From Limnoperna fortunei (lineage: Eukaryota; Mollusca; Bivalvia; Mytilida; Modiolidae), in NCBI GenBank assembly GCA_944474755.1, contig OX104113.1, positions 58,424,074 through 58,488,073 on the forward strand: a DNA stretch of 64,000 nucleotides, read 5' to 3'. A program made the position numbers and the translations under genes. This document shows positions 11,977 to 23,659 of this stretch, piece after piece. The number at the start of each line of letters is the position of its first letter. Position 1 is the stretch's first letter. The notes beneath the pieces are model-generated. The model worked only from the letters and a program-made list of their open reading frames with translations, was not told the DNA's origin and ran no database searches.

Positions 11977-12112
11977 TTTTATGTTATAGAGTTATGGGAC
12001 TTTGTGAAAAAAAAATTTAGATTCCAGACTAAAAAATCATTTCATAAATTTTCTTGAAGTTAACTTTAAGGAATTGTTCATTGTGACAAATGTGATCTTC
12101 CTTTTGTTTTAG

Positions 12113-12200
12113 AAACAATTCTTTTTTTTTTCATTACAATGAGTTACATGACTGTTCGTGAAAAGGGGGAATAATAAAGTTTTAGATGTACTCTTGGTTT
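12113..12200 (+). other. Possible TCTP 3'-terminal (mostly UTR) exon with poly(A) signal
   Basis: A pyrimidine-rich acceptor (cttccttttgttttAG, ending 12112) precedes a short block holding AATAAA at 12173-12178 and a T/GT-rich tract after about 12195, as expected of a terminal exon. If joined to EEKY at 10460 it would add nine mostly Phe codons before TGA, which is not attractive. The call rests on splice and poly(A) signals only. Confidence 0.35.
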
Positions 12201-13460
12201 TTGTGTTGTGTGTCTGTTTTGTTGTTGTCTGTATCTAAGGTTCTTATTTTCATCACTTCTCAATGGTATCTGCTCTCTGTTATCATCTGTTCACATAATC
12301 CTACCAAGAAGATCAACTGAATAGAATTAAATGAAACTATCAATTAAGTTCTTAAGTGTCGTTACTAAAGACTTCAGTGTGGGAAACGGATTTTTTTTTC
12401 CAGCTCGACATCCTGCCCAGTACCAGAACAATAGTACTTAACGAATTTATGATAAACTAGCCTAAGTTGGCGATTAGTTTTCAAAGTTACTAGCCAACAT
12501 ACAATATCAATACTCCTTCTTTGAGATGAATCTGTAATTCTTTTTGTTTTTGGATTGATTAAAAACCTTTCAATATTTGAGTTTAAATTTTGGCGCCCAT
12601 AGCACTATTTGCCGTGCAAAAATAAGTACCACATTTCCAACCTTGTACATGTAACCATTAATGAAATTGGTCTATTCTTATTCCGTAATAATTTTAATTT
12701 CTTACATCCTATTTCATTCGGATTAGTGGAAAATCTAGATATTTCAGTAATATAAATTGTTTTAGATATAGAAATTAAAAAATAAAATTACGATTATGGC
12801 AATCTAGATATTTCAGCAATATAAATTGTTTTAGATAAAGAAATGAAAAAATAAAATTTCTTACATCACAGGGATCACCGCAAAGTTTTTAGCCCTACAG
12901 GTGAAAAAGCCAGAAGTTAAAACAAGTTTATCCCTCGTGGTCAAAAATTGTTTTTGTTTATAATTAAAATGAAAATAATTACTAAAAACTAAAGAGAAAC
13001 ATCGCGAATAACATCGTTAACGCTCAGTTATGGTGCATTTATCATCAAGTAAGCCTGGATTGTTACATTTTCTAAGAACTAGCCAAACTGACGAGTAGCA
13101 TTTGATCTGAGCTCGCCATAATTCATCTCTACTCGCATTGGGCGAGATTGCGAGGGGTCGTTTTCCAGTTACTTTAGTGCTGGTTAGGTAATTATGGCAG
13201 CCATTACCAATTCTTGTTAATGATTGGTCAAACATGAAAAACTTATCAAAAAACAACAATGAAATGAAACCATACTTTAAGCAGATCTGTTCCTGTGTAC
13301 ATGTTCTGTTGTTACTTTGGTACTGATTAATGCAAAATGACTGTAAGGGTAGGTCACAGTTTACACAGAACCTGGTTGGAATACATGTATATGATCTTCT
13401 CTTCTTTGAGTAGTCTTAAGTGTGTTGTGTAAATGATCAAGGTCCTTTACAAAGATTTCT
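12201..13460. other. Intergenic, no gene seen
   Basis: AT-rich with a local direct duplication around 12740-12780 and 12800-12845 (AATCTAGATATTTCAGYAATATAAATTG type). No coding exon recognised. Confidence 0.5.
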
Positions 13461-13464
13461 TCAT

Positions 13465-13895
13465 TATACCCCTGATTTGAAAAAGAGGGGTATACTAATT
13501 TACTAATGTCTGTCCGTCCCTTTTACCGAAACATACCATAACAGTTTTATCTGCAATAACTTGTCACAACCACTTGAAATTTTATATGTGGCCTTACCAT
13601 GTGGTCTTATATTGCGAGTACCCATTTCAGGTCTGTCGCATATCTACTTCCTGTTAACCAACTTGGTTAGTTTTCAACATTAGTTGTCAATGGATGAAAA
13701 TTTTTGTAACAGTTTTCTCTGCAACTACTTATCACAACCACTTGAATTTTATATGGAACCTTTACATTTGGTCCTACATGTATGTATATTGGGAGTATTG
13801 ATTTTAGGTCTGTCGCATATCTACTTCCTGTTTGCCAACTTAGTCAATTTTCATTAAAGAGATGTGAATAGCGGGGGTATACTAATACTGAGTGA
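13465..13895 (+). repeat. Interspersed repeat family R6 (TATACCCC...GGGGTATAC) with two internal units
   Basis: Two similar units of about 220 bp (ATAACAGTTTTATCTGCAAT / TAACAGTTTTCTCTGCAACT; CACAACCACTTGAA; GTCTGTCGCATATCTACTTC) between ATTATACCCC and GCGGGGGTATAC. Non-coding. Confidence 0.7.
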
Positions 13896-14534
13896 GCAGT
13901 AGCTCAAAGGTTCCTTGTTTGTCTTAATCTGACTAGAAACATAGCTGACATGGGCAGTTCTTGTTTGATATTTTAAAATCTCTTCTGAAAGCATAAGTTC
14001 GCATATTTTGTAACTTGGTACAATTTATGTATAAGGGGTTGATATACAAAGATTTCTCACTGGGGTATACACTAACTTTTTTATTGCGGTTTCAACCTGG
14101 GCTCATAACTTCACAATTTTGGCCCCAGTGAAAAAGTTGTGCACCGAAAATTATTTTGTTTGTCATGATGTTATTATAATGCCTGTCATATCAAATAAAA
14201 AATACTAGTAGTTATCTAAATGTGTGTATTACAATTACATGTACCTCTTTACCTGTTAATGAAGTTCAAGTAGAGAAAAAACATGGCAAAAAATTGGCTA
14301 TAATGACAACTACTACACCGCTTAAATAACCTATTGAACATTTTTAGGCCATTTCAGGTTCAAAAAGTGTATTAAAACAATCCTCTGAATCAGAGTCAAT
14401 TGATTTATTGTTAGACTTGACTTTCTGAACTGGTTAATCAATGATTAGTGAATAAAGAAATTCAGTGTATTCTGAATAATAGACAACATTTGTACATCTA
14501 GAACTGGTCTAAGAAAGATAACTCATTTCTCTCT

Positions 14535-14590
<56 letters not shown>

Positions 14591-15130
14591 TAAATATATT
14601 GTTCCCAATATTGTTCCATGACTGAATGAAAATATTATTTCCAGTCCAAATGTTAAATGATTTTAATATATGGCGTTTACAGCATTATTGCTCAGAAACT
14701 ATTGTGTTTTCTGGGGTACATCAATTCTGCTTATAGCTTAAATAAGGTTTGTATATTAAGTGTTGTCCCTTACATTTATTCCCCCCACTGAATGGCCGTC
14801 AGTTATACTTCAGTAACTCCTACTACACCACTGAATGGAATTTGATCAAACTTTTGCAGAATCTTTATCACATATTTCCATTGTGCACCTGATATGTAAC
14901 ATTTTGATCGGAATTATATGTGGGGTTTCTGATAGACAAACTTGAAACTTGCCACTGACCTAAGGGTATGTGTGCGCAACTTCACCTACACCACTGAATG
15001 GAGTTTGGTAAGACTTTCACAAAGTTCTATTATGGACCATATATTAATCATTTTGATCCAAATGGTTTTTGGGGTTTCTCATTAGAAAACATGGACTTTG
15101 ACATTCTTTGATATGGGAGGGGGGTACTTT
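13896..15130. other. Intergenic with (TA)n microsatellite
   Basis: Holds the (TA)n tract at about 14538-14585 and a degenerate dispersed repeat at 14770-15120 (CACCACTGAATGGAATTTG twice). No gene seen. Confidence 0.55.
14538..14585. repeat. (TA)n microsatellite
   Basis: About 23 uninterrupted TA units following CTCTCTCACA. Confidence 0.95.
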
Positions 15131-15289
15131 TTGTGTAAGCAACTCCTACAGTACAGTTTTCATCTCAAATCTCTGGACTTATCGAGAACAAGTTAACAGA
15201 CAATAAATCGATGAAAAAAGCAGTGGGATGTGACATATAGGGAACAAAATTTTACTGCCACTGTCAAAGTGAATGAAGTAATGGGTAGG

Positions 15290-15545
15290 GTGGAGAATTA
15301 AGCCTTTTATAGGGGCTACAATGAGCCTACTCTTTTTCTGAGTAAACAAAAGGGGTCTTTATCGTGCAAGGATCATGGCACTCTGCAAACATATCACCCA
15401 CTATGGTCCATGGCCAGGCTTACTATCCTTACAACCCCCTATTCGTCAGCCGCAATGCACTGGGCAGCTCTGTGGCTCAAGCACTGGAAACCCTTCCAGC
15501 ATAAATTTTATACTAATTACTATGTTTATGACACATAATTTTTAT
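15290..15545 (+). repeat. Dispersed repeat R7 (CTATGGTCCATGGCCAGGCTT)
   Basis: Related sequence appears at about 26640-26830 (GTTATCGCGCAAGGAGCGTG, same orientation) and inverted at about 21180-21235 (GGAAAGCCTGGCCGCGGACC). The short ORF inside is not convincing as a gene. Confidence 0.5.
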
Positions 15546-15554
15546 ACCACTGCT

Positions 15555-15760
15555 TAACAGAGTCAGGGCTATATAGTTGTCCTAATCTCCGTTCGTCCAT
15601 CCACCTTTGGTTTCTGGATGATAACTTTGAATGAAACTTTGGGGTATTGTTATATATATCAGGTTAGTAAGAAGCCTATCGCTTTTGGGGGAAGTCAAGT
15701 TTCAAGGTTGCAGTCCTCAAAAAAGGTTAGATATTTTTACAAAAGCAGGGATATTAGTGC
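15555..15760 (+). repeat. R1 repeat, partial copy 3
   Basis: Contains TTTGGTTTCTGGATGATAAC, GAATGAAACTTTGGGGTATT and AAGAAGCCTATCGCTTTTGG, as in 345-830. Confidence 0.7.
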
Positions 15761-15769
15761 AGTCTTCAC

Positions 15770-18040
15770 ACTAAACTTTTTTGGTCACCAGCCAACTGGG
15801 CCTGTACCTACAGAATTTTACAGGCCCACAAGAAAATTAACAAGCCCGAATATTTCATGTAAATTTTTAAAGTGTCAATACTAAGAAATATTCAATAAAG
15901 TTGCAGTAAAAATCAATTAAATAATTTTATTCTCTTGAAAATGACCTAAGTATTGTCTCTCGGGGGAATAGAAAAAGGAGAACTTCCTTTTATCATTAAG
16001 TGTTGGTATGTGCAATTTTATTTTCATATGGGTTTATCTTAAGCAGTTTAACTTAAATTATTGATGATAAGTACTACTCAATGAAAGACCCGAACACACA
16101 GTTTAGTTAACTTCTTTTATCCCACATTTCCATAAATACTCAACATTACAATGAAAAAGAATCAACTGCCACAAGACTGTTAAATAAAATAAATGTTTCT
16201 TTGTTATTAGTACATAAGTTAATTGAGTAATGTAAAGTAGAACTAGAAGTAGAAAAAGGATACATTGTCAAACATATAATTTTATGTATTTATTGTAAAA
16301 TGCACTACCTAAAATATTTATACAGATCAAAATTAAAGTTTTTGATAGTTATTGCCAATATCTTGAGTGTTTTAATCTTAACTCATTTTAATACCAGCAA
16401 CATCGTTATTTGCAATCTCCGGCCCTATGTTTATATCTGCTCCGGAAATTCCATATTTTACATTTGCTTTGAACTGGTATCTGCTCTTATTTTCCTGCAA
16501 CCCTTTATGTTAATGGTACAAGTTATACGGGAACCAGCATTACTAAGACTGGTTACAAAATTTATTGAACTTGCGCGGGAAGTTTCATTTTACGTATCTA
16601 TTTGGTGATGTTTTTGCAAGAAATTACGATATGGCAAGTTAAAATAAATAAACGCATCTCTGGCGGTTTTTTATTATCAAAATGAGTTTTACAACAGCTT
16701 ATTTCTTGGCACAAGCCAGATGGGCGTCCATAGTTAAGAGTTTTAGAGGTACAAACTTAATTTTACATGCCGCGGGCATCGGACTACAGGTTTAATTCGA
16801 AGACTGTTAGTGATCGCTATTTCAACTTTGTTTAGTTTATCTTCAAATTATTTAGTTATACATATCCATCAATGAACTGACTGATATATGCAGTTTACTA
16901 AGTGATAGATTCTGGGTCCGACAGATTGGACTGATCCTAAGATTCACTATTATGGAAGAATGTTTTGTAAGCAATCAGTTAGTTGTCTGTCAGTGTTCCA
17001 AAAACCTTTCAGTGTCAGCAATTAGTTACCAATCAAAGTGTTGCATAAACAGGTGCAATTACTGTATGTATATATGTATCTATGTAAATTTACATGGGGG
17101 TTAGTGATATTTGTTAAAGTAAGTTAATGATTTTATTTTTTTTCTTTTCTTTTTAGTGATTTCTTCTGACAAACGTACTCTAAACTGGCAGACTGGTGCT
17201 ATGATGTCCTTACATTTCCTGACCTATGAAGTTGAACTTAATATTCCAGTGACATTTTTCATTACTTTTGTTTACAACATCAATGAACAGATATTACATT
17301 ACTGTACTGAATCTTTACAATTTGTTCTCTCTGTAAAGCCATTAAATCTGCTATTTATTTATATTTATTATTTACTTGATGTCACTTGATTCAACAGACA
17401 AAATACAAACAAATGCATATTCAAATGAATGTTCTTGTTTAGATTGACCATTTATTGATTGATCATCAATGACGAGATTAGCCATAAGCCCATATAGTTT
17501 CTATGAATCATGTTGGAACTATACATGTAGAGCACAATCAGCAGAGAAATAACTACTATGTGTTTATGTTATAATAGAAAGCCTGACTGCTGTCCATTAA
17601 AGGTAATGTTTGGAGAGTGTCACATTCCTTGCCAATGAAGATCCCTTTTGTAGATTCAAACAGAGAATGGGCATATTGTCTAAATTCTACACTGCTACCC
17701 ATCCCTCCTTGCTGTTATTATGGCAATCGAAATTAATTCCCTATTGGCCCACAACATTTCCAAAATTTATTGTTTGTTACCTTGTTACCGTCCCTAAATA
17801 TTAAGGAAATTAATTCCCTATTGGCCCACAACATTTCCAAAATTTATTGTTTGTTACCTTGTTACCGTCCCTAAATATTAAGGAAATACTGCTGGATGGA
17901 TGTTGAGCAACTTCAAGTTGATCAATATTATATTGCAACTTTCAATGGTTTTTAAAATAATGTTGTCAAAAGAACAAATAAAGCAATTTTGTTTTCCATT
18001 GACCTTAAGAATATTAATTTGCTAATAAGGTCTATGAATT
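15770..18040. other. Intergenic, no gene seen
   Basis: AT-rich. A 102-codon ORF at 16300-16608 is hydrophobic but lacks any recognised family. The 77-bp perfect tandem duplication at 17729-17882 lies here. Confidence 0.5.
17729..17882. repeat. Perfect 77-bp tandem duplication
   Basis: The unit starting GAAATTAATTCCCTATTGGC at 17729 repeats without a visible mismatch at 17806; a third GAAAT begins at 17883 and diverges. Either a very recent duplication or an assembly duplication. Confidence 0.9.
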
Positions 18041-18044
18041 TGGC

Positions 18045-18300
18045 AAATGATATGGATGGGATGTTTGTTTAGTTTGAATGGTGAACACCAATTACAGCAA
18101 TTTTTCAGCTTTATTATGGTATCCTATTTTTATTGGGAAGGAAGTCGGACTTTAGGTAGGAAAAATAACATTCCTTGTCAATTAATATTGCAGGGCACCC
18201 TGCCCACTGAGAGACATGAGCGCAACTTCAGTGTTGACAGACCATGTGATCAATTGTAGATGAACTACCTTTACCACTCGGCCACTTAGGCACTGCATGT
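18045..18300 (-). mobile_element. tRNA-derived SINE, diverged, minus orientation
   Basis: Reading minus: head with CCGAGTGGTAAAGGTAGTT, then GATCACATGGTCTGTCAACA, AGATTGAC-type linker, and a tail matching GCAATTTTTCAGC on the plus strand. It differs from the 11708 copy at many positions, so it is an old copy. Confidence 0.8.
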
Positions 18301-18485
18301 GATATTGAATAAAAGTACACATTCAGATAATATGTGCATCCCTATTTAAATAAAAGTATATGTATACCCCACTAAACAATGTGATGGGATGTTATGTGGT
18401 ACCCTCCATTTAAATATGAGTGTCTGTCCACATGTCTTTGGCTCAGATAGTTTCCAGATCATGCACACGTCTCAAGCATGCTACT

Positions 18486-20345
18486 ATGGACGTGTCATCT
18501 TTGTATTCAAACATACCACAAAATGAAGGAATTGCTTGCTGTGAAGCTGTATAGAACCCCAGCATGGGAACCAAAAGGGCTCCCTCTTATGCTAATATAT
18601 TTATGGGAAATCTTGAAAAACAGCTTATGTCTGGTGCACCATATAAACCATTTTCATTGTTCCGTTTCATTGATGACATTGACATTAAATGGAATGAAAG
18701 TGAAGAACATTTAATAGATTTTTATGCCCCCGCGACGACATGTCGGGGGGCATTTAGTTTTACTCGTGTACGTCCGTACGAATTTCCGTCAAGCTTTTCT
18801 CAGAAACCGTACATCAGAACAATTTTTTGGCAGGGTGGTTCAGTATCACAAGTTGTACGTCCTAAGCGACTTTCAGACCTGTTGGACAACTACTTCCTGT
18901 TTGCGATTGGGCCGATATGAAAATGTGTTAACATGAGTATGAAAATTACCGTCAAGCTTTTCTCAGAAACCGTACATGAGAACAGTTTGAAATTGTGCAG
19001 GGTGGTTCAGTATCACAAGTTGTACGTCCTAAGCGACTTTCAGACCTGTCGGACAACTACTTCCTGTTTGCGACTGGGCCGATATGAAAATGTGTTAACA
19101 TGAGTATGAAAATTACCGTCAAGCTTTTCTCAGAAACCGTACACGAGAACAATTTGAAATTTTGCAGGGTGGTTCAGTATCACAAGTTGTACGTCCTAAG
19201 CGACTTTCAGACCTGTTGGACTATTTCCTGTGTGCGATTGGGCCGATATCAAAATGTGTTAACATGAGTATGAAAATTTCCGTCAAGCTTTTCTCAGAAA
19301 CCGTACATGAGAACAGTTTGAAATTTGGCATTGTGGTTCAGTATCACAAGTTGTACGTCCTAAGTGACTTTCAGACCTGTTGGACAACTAACTTCCTGTT
19401 TGGGACTTCCTTTAGCGGGGGCATCCGTGTCCCATGGACACATTCAATTTTTTTAAATATTGCAACAATTTTCATCCCACCATCAAATTTACTTTCGAAT
19501 TCTCTGATCACAAAATATCCATACACTACTACCTCCATCCAAAACGGAATGATGACAACAGATCTTCACACGAAAGCAACAGACACACATCAATTTTTAT
19601 CACCCAAAAGTTGCCACCCAAGGCATTGTTCGCGCAGTATTCCTTACAGTCAAGCCATGCGTATCAAAATAATTTGCTCAACAGAAAACATCCAAAACCA
19701 TCGTTTAAATGAGCTCCGTAAACATTTACTCAAACGAGGCTATAAAAACAAAAACATCGCCGCGGACTTCGGAAAAGCTCACAATGTTTCCAGAGATTCG
19801 TTGCTGAATTACAAAGATAAAAATATAACAAACAGAAGAATACCATTAGTCGTCACATACCACCCTGACTTAAACATTTCAAATGTTTTAAGTAAACATT
19901 GGAACCTTATCGAAAATGATCCAAATTTTAAAAAGCTTTTCCATGAACCACCTATAATGGCATACCGTCGACCAAACAGTATAAAAGATATTGTTGTAAA
20001 TGAGAGTCAAAATGAACCCTCCTTCAAAACCTGGTGGATACAATCCATGCAATCGCAGGAATTGCAAATACTGTAAAATCCTGCAATTGTATTTACATAG
20101 TGACCTGTGGAATTTGTAACATCCAGTATGTTGGAGAAACAGAGACAGCTTTTAATATGCGACTTAACAACCATCGCTCCTTTTTCACGAAAAGCAGAAA
20201 TTGTCCACTAACTCGCCACATTAAAACTACAGGCCACTCTTTTGATACTGTAAAATTCCAAATTATTGATCAAAGTGGAATACATCGACCAGAAGACTTC
20301 GAGAAACATTTTGGATACATCAATTAAAAACGCTAGAACCTGATG
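18486..20345 (+). pseudogene. Penelope-like retroelement (RT plus GIY-YIG endonuclease), broken
   Basis: The RT part (18486-18721) reads MDVSSLYSNIPQNEG (motif A-like), hits an in-frame TAG with apparent internal deletion, then GTKRAPSYANIFMG and FRFIDDID, where the paired Asp are the RT catalytic motif. An R3 repeat interrupts it (18725-19445). Coding resumes with NNFHPTIKFTFEFSDHKISI, shifts frame near 19524, continues with SCHPRHCSRSIPYSQAMRIK and IPLVVTYHPDL, then shifts again to a Cys motif (CNPCNRRNCKYCK, about 20043-20080). The GIY-YIG nuclease follows (CIYIVTCGICNIQYVGETET, then NHRS and RHIKTTGHSF). This RT/linker/GIY-YIG order is that of Penelope-like elements. At least one stop, two frame shifts, a deletion and an insertion mean it is inactive. 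Confidence 0.93.
18725..19445 (+). mobile_element. R3 repeat inserted in the Penelope RT gene, copy 3
   Basis: Starts TGCCCCCGCGACGACATGTC and ends CCATGGACACATTC. It has four direct units of about 170 bp (TTTCTCAGAAACCGTACA; CGACTTTCAGACCTG; ACTACTTCCTGTTTG). It sits between the codons for EEHLIDF and NNFHPTIKF, which are adjacent in Penelope RTs, with T-rich ATTTTTA-like sequence on both sides. It therefore behaves as an inserted mobile unit. Confidence 0.8.
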
Positions 20346-20502
20346 GATTGAACGAACGTAATCCACAGGTAGAATACTAAAAAATTTTATGACCCAACAG
20401 TAATATGAACAACAAAAATATTTTGGACCCTCAGCATCAGTATAGATTTCTTGTATAAAGTAAACGAAAATATTTTCTATTATTTGAACTTTTGATTCAG
20501 TC

Positions 20503-20543
20503 AACGCCTGATGAAGCTCTTTGGTAGAGCGAAATATTGCGTT
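20503..20543 (+). ncRNA. Hammerhead-ribozyme-like motif at the Penelope 3' end
   Basis: AACGC (20503-20507) is followed by CTGATGA (20508-20514), a hairpin GCTCT-TTGGT-AGAGC (20516-20530), GAAA (20531-20534), TATT and GCGTT (20539-20543). AACGC pairs with GCGTT as stem I, the hairpin is stem II, and stem III would be minimal, with cleavage expected after TATT. Penelope-like elements are known to carry hammerhead ribozymes with very short stem III, which fits position and layout. Activity is unproven. Confidence 0.75.
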
Positions 20544-20619
20544 CCATATATTATTTATACATAGTAGTGTTGTTATAATTATTTGTATTAGACAACTAAA
20601 TATATATACACAAGTCTAT

Positions 20620-21490
20620 TTTTTATAGAAGATTATACAATGATACAAATGGCGGTGTTTCTTTGTCAAATTTTTAGACACAGAATGACCAACGAATGGC
20701 CTTAGTCACTGAGTGTCAATATAAATAAATAACGTAAACCAGTCATAACATATTGATCTTAAACTTTCTCACTCCAACTGCTCAAAACTTTCATATATAG
20801 CACCAACCATCCCCACCCGGGGACGCGCTGTTACTTGGCTTTGCTCAAATATTCCAATTGGAATCTTCTAGACTTGTATATTGTTTTTTGTTTATGCTAT
20901 CGTCATGTTTGTCGATCCGATACTGAATAAGTGTACTGGTTTGGTAGCTTTCATTATACTCTCTCTCTCTATATATATATATTGTTAAATAAATCTTATT
21001 AATTTAAAGAGATTTTGTTTTTAACTCAAACATCATTTATAGTTCATTTAATATACAATATGAATTATTTTACAGGTGAGGCAATTGCGACAATAGCAGC
21101 CCAGCGAGTCCACGGGTGGCTGATCTCTCGTTTTTTGTTTTTGTTTTTTTTTTTTTTTTTGGGGGGGGGGGGTGTGGTCAGGTCATAATACGGAAAGCCT
21201 GGCCGCGGACCATAGTGGTAAAACAATAGATAATGAAAATCACTTCTTCTTTGCCTGTAAAACAAGTAGTGAGATACGAAATATTTTTTTTACATAAAAT
21301 AGATAGGTATTATCCTAATTTTTAACCAGCTTAGTTCAATAGAGAAACTTAAAATTGTTCTTGACCCTATACCAGATATCTTGTCCAGCGTTGTCGACTA
21401 CATGAAGCAATCTATTCAATTGCGAAAATAAGGTCAACACTGGTCACTAGTATTTGTTATAACTATATATAATTCATTTACATGTTCAAT
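20620..21490. other. Intergenic, simple-sequence tracts, no gene
   Basis: (CT)n/(TA)n near 20958-20980, a T-run plus G-run at about 21145-21172, and an inverted piece of the R7 repeat at about 21180-21235. Nothing coding seen. Confidence 0.5.
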
Positions 21491-21539
21491 CATTTTGTTC
21501 TCTATATGTGTTTCTGTTTGTAAGTTCTTCTGTATTGCT

Positions 21540-22045
21540 GAACCCGTCTGCAGTCAAAGACAAGGATTTGTTACGATGAGACACACTTCCTGCTTTTGCT
21601 TGAACTGTTTTTGTAATGGTGTTATGCTTTGCAACTGTGAAGGTTGGACAACCCAATTTGTTGAAATCGTTGGTGAGGTCACTGCTCCGGAGAAAAGGCC
21701 ATATTCGGGAAAGCATAAACAAAGATTGTTTGATTGTTGTATACACTGATGACCCATGTGAAAGTTTGTATCTCTTCAAGCCAATGGAAAAGCATTCGCA
21801 TTAGACAAGTCAAAGTATAAGAAAGGAACAGAAGTAGTTCCAGGATACTATTATCAGAAGGAAGAAGGCAATCCAAACGAATATAGATTAGTGCCTAGAC
21901 TAGAAGCTTTAGTACCAATACAAGCCTTAGTATACGTAGTACATGAAGTAGTTACATTAGCCTGTATTATTTTGCCTGAAATTATTACACAGGAAATAAT
22001 AAAGATGATCAGTGATGCCCCAAGTAAAGAGAATGAACAATAAAA
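21540..22045 (+). pseudogene. Frame-shifted Cys-rich protein fragment, probably transposon-derived, function unknown
   Basis: Three consecutive frames give one plausible protein. The first reads RHTSCFCLNCFCNGVMLCNC with a dense CxC/CxxC pattern; then, after a shift, RESINKDCLIVVYTDDPC; then, after another shift near 21760, NGKAFALDKSKYKKGTEVV and PNEYRLVPRLEALVPIQAL up to TAA at 22041-22043. AATAAA overlaps the stop. The third part is open for about 90 codons with a protein-like composition unlike the flanks. I do not recognise the family; similar Cys-rich tails occur in repetitive proteins of molluscs and fish, so a mobile-element origin is inferred. Confidence 0.55.
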
Positions 22046-22049
22046 CTTG

Positions 22050-23650
22050 ATCTATGCCAATATTTATTGTAAAAGTTGATTCGTCTGTTTCCCTCCGTCT
22101 TGCATTCACTTCTTGTCTACTAGTTATGCCTTTTTAATGTTACTTTATTCCATCAATGCATTACATGCGTCCATATTTATCAATCTAGACTGAACATCTC
22201 CGACATTTTAACGTAAAAAAGACGAAACGGGCAACAACAAAGCGTAATCGTAGTTAAATATTAATGTATGTCCGTTTACCTTATAACATTTCGGCCGTAC
22301 ACTTTTTAGTTTGGCGATAGGCTTTGAGTTTGTTATTTTTGTACTTTTTTATCTCTTGATATACAAATATTTTAAAGATCTTTGAGGCAAGCAAAGAGAT
22401 ATCAATGGGGCATTCAAATGACACAAAACCAGCCTGGAAAACCTCGTAAAACAACTTGCCACATTGGATTTTCATGAAAATATGTGCTATTAAAAATCCG
22501 ACGTTAACAAACAACAAAATCAAATGCCTCTCGTGTTGTGTCTTGTTTGTTTTTCTTTTTCTCTTTCTTTCTTATCTCGGCATATAAATTCAAAACGACC
22601 GAAAGCATTTACCGCAAATCACGTTCTTGTCTCAAATATCATGCATTTGCACAAACAAGCGACAAAAATGATGCAAGCCAAAGCAATTTGATTTACTTGG
22701 AGTTATATAATTTTTGTTTATGTATGCCTTCAACCCCTCACGGGGTATAGCTGTGCTTTAATGAAATAAATATATACATATTTTTATGTTTTAAAACATT
22801 TAAAGGTAAGTATCATCCGACTAACAATTATGCGCGTCTGACCTCTTCAGAAACACAATAGCCAACGTATATAGAGATCAAAGTAAATGACCAAAAAAAA
22901 TTAATATCATGACACTTATTGGTAATCTGTTTTTTTCAAACATTTTAATTTTTTATGGAACTTTTTATTGAACTAATTCTATCGTGCAATTGTGGTTTAA
23001 AAGGTTGCATTGTTTGGTAAAATGTTGCTGAAGGTAATATTGTGTTTACTTTTGTTTTCGTATTTTAATTTTAGTGCAAGATAAAACAAAGAAGGAAATT
23101 TCTTTATTTACAGACTGGGTGTCATTTTTTTGACGTTACCAATTTACGCGCGACGTTATGCTAAAATTGACGTATTTAATAAAAATACACGTAAAATTTG
23201 AAACCTCAATAATCTTTAAGTAACAAAGTGGGGTTCTATTTTCATTGATTGGTAATTTTGAAAATTGTGTCCCATTTAGCGTAGAACGGTCCTATAAACA
23301 GAGAGATTGTCAATACTGCGGAATGATCGGGCATAATTGTACCTAGGGATAATTATGCTGTATCCTATTTCTTCGTATGATTTTGGTATTTTTGATCTAT
23401 ATATTATAATGTTAGATTTTTTATTTTATTATGATCGGCGGTTATATCGAAAGATGGCGAGATGTTTTTTGCTAATTTTCGGGTCCCACAGGGGAATCGA
23501 ACTGGTATTTTTGCAGCTTTAACATATTTCATTAGAGGAAGGATGGATTTTGCACCGATCTTGGATGTATTGAATGTGTTTGTTCCATGTAAGTTTTTTT
23601 CGAATATAAGGCATAGGAATTAAATATGATTTTGGAATTGTATAGGTACA
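22050..23650. other. Intergenic, no gene seen
   Basis: AT-rich with scattered ORFs of 60-80 codons that resemble nothing recognised. No repeat boundary identified. Confidence 0.45.
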
Positions 23651-23659
23651 TTGTTGAGT

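Noticed and set aside
16300..16608. 102-codon hydrophobic ORF as a gene
   Set aside because: No recognisable domain, no supporting splice or promoter context, and AT-rich sequence easily gives hydrophobic frames.
19162..19445. N-terminal part of the 304-codon ORF as Penelope protein
   Set aside because: Residues before about 19445 come from the inserted R3 repeat; only the later part is Penelope-derived.
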